A stretch of DNA of 64,000 nt from Lacrimispora defluvii (GTDB taxonomy: Bacteria; Bacillota; Clostridia; Lachnospirales; Lachnospiraceae). The stretch spans positions 92,699-156,698 of the forward strand of contig JAAOXG010000003.1 in assembly GCA_013036995.1 (NCBI GenBank), given 5' to 3'. How positions within the stretch are numbered: position 1 is the stretch's first letter; the number at the start of each line of letters is the position of its first letter. This document shows, piece after piece, positions 62,055-64,000 of this stretch. The notes beneath the pieces are model-generated. The model saw only the letters and a list, made by a program, of their open reading frames with translations, did no database searches and had not been told where the DNA came from. The translations under genes were made by a program, and so were the position numbers.

Positions 62055-63961
62055 GATGCAATCCCTCCGATCAGCAGTATCACTCCCCAGATGAGAATGA
62101 CAAAAGATAAAATATCACTAAAGAAGGATAACCTCTTTGCTCCAAAATAGCTGTCCATATACCAGTTATGAAGTTCCACCTGCCGCTTCGTCCCGCAGGC
62201 ACCGTAAAAGGTCTCATTATCTCCCGTATTTTCTCCTGCCATATAAATGGGAACTCTTCTTCGTTTATCATTTTTATAAACCGGTATAAAGCTGATTGGC
62301 AGAATAATAAGCATACTTAACATGTAAAGCATCAGCTTGATATCTCCCTCTCCGATGGGCATCAAAGCCCGACGTATAAAAACTTCGTTTAAATAGGGAA
62401 TCAGGGCATATTTGGATACGATGGGAAACGTGAAGCAGGATATTACCACCAGACCAGCAAGGATTGTAATGGGAATCTCCTCATCTAAGTGAAATTCGTT
62501 TTCACTTTGCTGCCTCATATTAACTTTTGAAACCAGCTTGCCCATCCACTTGGTCCAGTAAAACAGAGTCGCTGCGCTGCCATAAGCCAGGATAATTACT
62601 ATCAGAATATTATTAGAGTCAATAAATGCTTTCATTGCCACCCATTTGGAAATCAGCATACCAAAGGGAGCAAGGAACATGCCTGCAATACCAATCATCA
62701 TACACAGTGCCAGCTTACTTGAAATCCCAAGAAGGAGATCCATGTTTTCTACATTCCTGTTTCCGATCTGATGTTCCGCAGAACCAACGGATATAAAAAG
62801 CAGGGATTTTGATACTGCATGAAAGATAATTAAAAGAATTGCTGCCCAGATGGACTCTTCCGTTCCAACGCTGGCGCAGATAACAATAAGTCCCAGGTTT
62901 GCCAGTGTGGAATATGCCAGAACCTTCTTGGCGTCGTTTTGGGAAATCGCCATAAAGGAGCATGCCAAAAATGTGACTCCGCCTACAAGTGTGACTGTTT
63001 TACCCACTGGCGAAGCACCAAGAAGGGGAGCCAGTCTTATAATCAAATACACGCCTGCCTTAACCATGGTAGCCGAATGGAGCAGAGCCGATGTGGGGGT
63101 AGGTGCAACCATGGCGCCAAGCAGCCAGGAAGAAAACGGCAGCTGTGCCGATTTGGTAAGTGCTGCCAGAGACAGCAGAAATACAGGAATCATAAGGTAT
63201 GTATCTGGCTTTTGTGCTGTAAATACAGATAGTTCCAGTGTATGTCTGCCCATGCCGATGATAATGATGCCGGCAGCAAATGCTGCTCCTCCTAAGAGGT
63301 TAATGAAAAGTGCACGAAACGAATTGTTTCTTGCTTCTTTCGTTTTAGTGTACCCGATCAGTAAATAGGAGCAGAATGTAGTCAGCTCCCAGCAAAAATA
63401 CATCCAGGTAAGTTGATTACTTAATACAATACCAAACATTGCGGAAAGGAATAGAAATAAAACTGCAAAGAAGAAACCCTTACGATCCTCATATTCAGAA
63501 TGGTGTATATGATATGTTTTCATATAGCCCACAGCATAAATACAGATCAGGCTGCCTACCACTCCCACGATTACTACCATGATTGCAGTAAGTTTATCAA
63601 AGACAATCCCATTTTCCACTTCAATCTGCCTCTTTGCGGTCAGTTCAAAGCAGAGTATGGCAGCAGTCTGCAGAAAGGAAAGAACAGAAATAGCATAATT
63701 TTTATAACGGATACCAATTGTAATAATATAAGCGGCAAGTACCACTTCCACCACTGCCATAACTAAATCGATTACAGTTTCCCAGCGGTAGGAATAAGCA
63801 ATTCCCTTATGGAAAAACAAACAGACAACAATCATCGTCAAAGCAGCTGTTATGCCTGCACTCACCCTGACAATTTTGTTTCTTACTTCGTCCTCTTTCA
63901 CCAATAGCACAGCAAGCGCTGCCAGAAGAGGAAATAATACCAATACCGTAATCGCACCCAT
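62051..63961 (-). CDS. echA: Ech hydrogenase membrane antiporter subunit EchA
   Basis: 636 aa, NuoL/MrpA-like, about 15 membrane helices. Key ion-channel residues lie in CWELTTFCSYLLIGYTKTKEA, KSAQLPFSSWLLGAMVAPTPTSALLHSATMVKAGVY (split) and KVLAYSTLANLGLI. Pumps H+ or Na+ when ferredoxin reduces protons. AAGGTGATG precedes the ATG, 39 bp before the window edge, so the operon promoter lies close to or beyond the edge. Confidence 0.94.
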   Translation of the reverse strand: MGAITVLVLFPLLAALAVLLVKEDEVRNKIVRVSAGITAALTMIVVCLFFHKGIAYSYRWETVIDLVMAVVEVVLAAYIITIGIRYKNYAISVLSFLQTAAILCFELTAKRQIEVENGIVFDKLTAIMVVIVGVVGSLICIYAVGYMKTYHIHHSEYEDRKGFFFAVLFLFLSAMFGIVLSNQLTWMYFCWELTTFCSYLLIGYTKTKEARNNSFRALFINLLGGAAFAAGIIIIGMGRHTLELSVFTAQKPDTYLMIPVFLLSLAALTKSAQLPFSSWLLGAMVAPTPTSALLHSATMVKAGVYLIIRLAPLLGASPVGKTVTLVGGVTFLACSFMAISQNDAKKVLAYSTLANLGLIVICASVGTEESIWAAILLIIFHAVSKSLLFISVGSAEHQIGNRNVENMDLLLGISSKLALCMMIGIAGMFLAPFGMLISKWVAMKAFIDSNNILIVIILAYGSAATLFYWTKWMGKLVSKVNMRQQSENEFHLDEEIPITILAGLVVISCFTFPIVSKYALIPYLNEVFIRRALMPIGEGDIKLMLYMLSMLIILPISFIPVYKNDKRRRVPIYMAGENTGDNETFYGACGTKRQVELHNWYMDSYFGAKRLSFFSDILSFVILIWGVILLIGGIAS

Positions 63962-64000
63962 ACATTCATCACCTTACTTTTTATAACTCAAACTTCGCAC

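Noticed and set aside
62850..63368. 172-codon plus-strand frame across echA
   Set aside because: Antisense shadow of EchA with low-complexity Ser/Ala content and no start signal.
1..64000. CRISPR arrays, tRNA or rRNA genes, insertion-sequence transposases, prophage genes
   Set aside because: None could be recognised; the group II intron is the only mobile element seen.

Overview
The window looks like a chromosome segment of a spore-forming, anaerobic Firmicute of the Lachnospiraceae type (Lacrimispora/Hungatella-like; my inference). The reasons are a complete spoIIIA operon, a dxs-ispA-xseB-xseA-nusB block, strong AGGAGG-type ribosome binding sites, several clostridial small families (DUF3877, DUF1062, CD3324), a radical-SAM glutamate 2,3-aminomutase and an Ech-type energy-converting hydrogenase. 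No rRNA, tRNA or CRISPR was seen. One mobile element, a group II intron, is present.

Layout. 1-11200 (minus): housekeeping and sporulation block: dxs (cut by the left edge), ispA, xseB, xseA, nusB, a GGDEF diguanylate cyclase, an Asp23 protein and spoIIIAH to spoIIIAA. 11300-14700: methyl-accepting chemotaxis protein and YkvI-like transporter. 14900-20600: small functions including a hotdog thioesterase, an NlpC/P60 peptidase, two tandem AspA/AstE-like proteins (one with its zinc ligands missing), DUF1062, CD3324 and pentapeptide-repeat proteins. 20750-29980 (plus): an acyl-CoA operon with two acyl-CoA dehydrogenases, a CaiB-type CoA-transferase, EtfBA, an acyl-CoA ligase, a desulfoferrodoxin-like protein and a GntP permease; a LysR gene lies just beyond. 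31400-41500: a lipoprotein, then rlmH, an alpha/beta hydrolase, an acyltransferase-DUF6320 protein, an orphan response regulator and comEA, a DMT transporter, a TPP riboswitch with thiT, and a P-type Ca2+-ATPase.

41750-51800 (plus): a four-carbon acid-sugar operon with a DUF1537 kinase, a sialidase-like protein, an iron-dependent alcohol dehydrogenase, a DapA-family lyase, a PdxA2-type dehydrogenase, an SLC13-type permease and a VOC protein. The sialidase-like gene is split by a 2.6-kb group II intron lying antisense to it. Removing the intron in silico restores one continuous 386-residue reading frame, so the insertion looks recent. 51850-53170: glutamate 2,3-aminomutase with its own promoter and operator-like palindrome. 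53240-63961 (minus): one tightly packed operon, echABCDEF-hypABFCDE, encoding a membrane [NiFe] hydrogenase and all six Hyp maturation proteins.

Metabolically the window points to ferredoxin/H2-linked anaerobic energy metabolism (Ech, bifurcating-type Etf) with accessory pathways for an uncharacterised organic acid (reductive CoA pathway) and for threonate-like acid sugars. Starts were chosen from visible ribosome binding sites, so several genes are annotated shorter than their longest open frame.
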